A stretch of DNA of 64,000 bases, from assembly GCA_965203255.1 (NCBI GenBank), contig OZ241882.1, positions 1,054,001 through 1,118,000 of the forward strand, written 5' to 3'. The position numbers were made by a program, and so were the translations under genes. The stretch is from JAPOUP01 sp965203255 (GTDB lineage Bacteria; Pseudomonadota; Alphaproteobacteria; Rhodobacterales; Rhodobacteraceae). Below are positions 63,748-64,000 of the stretch, piece by piece. Under the pieces are notes generated by a model. It did not search any database, had not been told where the DNA came from, and saw nothing but the letters and a program-made list of their open reading frames with translations. Position 1 is the first letter of the stretch. Each line of letters starts with the position of its first letter.

Positions 63748-63875
63748 GCGCTGTCTTCCCTGTCTTTGTGGATGGGATCTTCTGTCCCGTCGAATTGTGC
63801 AGGCGCACTAGCACGCGCTCTCAACCTTGAAAAGCCGCGATTGACCGCATTGCCCTAATGCGTCAAACCGCCCCG

Positions 63876-64000
63876 ATGCTGAGAATAGATGATATCCACT
63901 TCGCCATTGGCGGCACTCCTCTATTCACGGGTGCAAGCGCTTACATTCCCGATGACCATAAGGTCGGCTTGGTTGGGAGGAACGGCACTGGAAAGTCGAC
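63876..64000 (+). CDS. ABC-F family ATPase, N-terminal fragment (runs off window)
   Basis: The reading begins MLRIDDIHFAIGGTPLFTGA and continues to LVGRNGTGKST, a Walker A. The opening without a membrane domain, and the wording GGTPLF-x-G, fit ABC-F proteins (Uup/EttA-like), which act on ribosomes. The rest lies outside the window. Confidence 0.85.
   Translation, partial: MLRIDDIHFAIGGTPLFTGASAYIPDDHKVGLVGRNGTGKS

Overview
The window looks like a chromosomal segment of an alphaproteobacterium, most likely Rhodobacterales/Roseobacter-like. The evidence is the TRAP (DctPQM) and tripartite tricarboxylate (TctABC) transporters, the TfoX C-terminal-domain protein, an ndk gene divergent from an ABC-F ATPase, and the general alphaproteobacterial protein style. 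It carries many insertion sequences and many freshly or partly broken genes. That pattern fits a lineage undergoing IS expansion, for example in host association; this is inference.

Layout. 0.3-7.1 kb: a small (+) sugar/acid catabolic operon (2-hydroxyacid dehydrogenase, two Gfo/Idh/MocA oxidoreductases, RpiR regulator). An IS630 element interrupts the first gene and a 1.5-kb DDE element interrupts the second. 7.2-10.1 kb: IS remnants, an intact IS30 element, tRNA-Asn(GTT) and a heptad-repeat microprotein. 10.9-16.0 kb: a TPP-dependent enzyme, a sulfatase and a decayed Rpn nuclease. 16.8-31.3 kb: the largest coherent block. A (-) operon tctC-tctB-tctA-RhmD-like enolase-DapA family-PdxA family is followed by a gntR-sulfatase pair divergent from tctC-tctB-tctA-PdxA family-choline-sulfatase-like. 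Two matching palindromes, one upstream of each tctC, suggest a single GntR regulon. All three sulfatases lack signal peptides, so a sulfated small acid is probably imported and desulfated in the cytoplasm.

31.3-38.0 kb is a GC-rich accessory island: RlaP-like nucleotidyltransferase, TbpB-like lipoprotein, small TM/coiled-coil protein, Uma2 nuclease, HI1419/HI1420-type toxin-antitoxin, a broken DUF3991/Toprim gene and a Tn3 TnpA fragment. 38.1-41.0 kb: a TRAP transporter. 41.2-53.3 kb: a second catabolic cluster. A (-) operon with overlapping genes (NicX-like 2,5-dihydroxypyridine dioxygenase, NicD-like hydrolase, acyl-CoA dehydrogenase, acyl-CoA ligase) is divergent from a MarR regulator, P450, VOC dioxygenase, decayed flavin monooxygenase, YtcJ-like amidohydrolase and COG0523 GTPase. 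An IS4-like element with an 11-bp target duplication splits the acyl-CoA dehydrogenase. This looks like N-heterocycle or aromatic degradation of unknown substrate.

53.5-55.0 kb holds TfoX and a P1 peptidase. 55.4-62.8 kb is a graveyard of mobile DNA: an ISKra4 fragment, a second copy of the 2.6-4.1 kb element with an ISKra4 element nested inside it, a Phd antitoxin whose operator was split and whose partner toxin is dead, an IS110/IS1111 transposase and an RTX-like tail. The window ends with ndk (-) and the start of an ABC-F gene (+).
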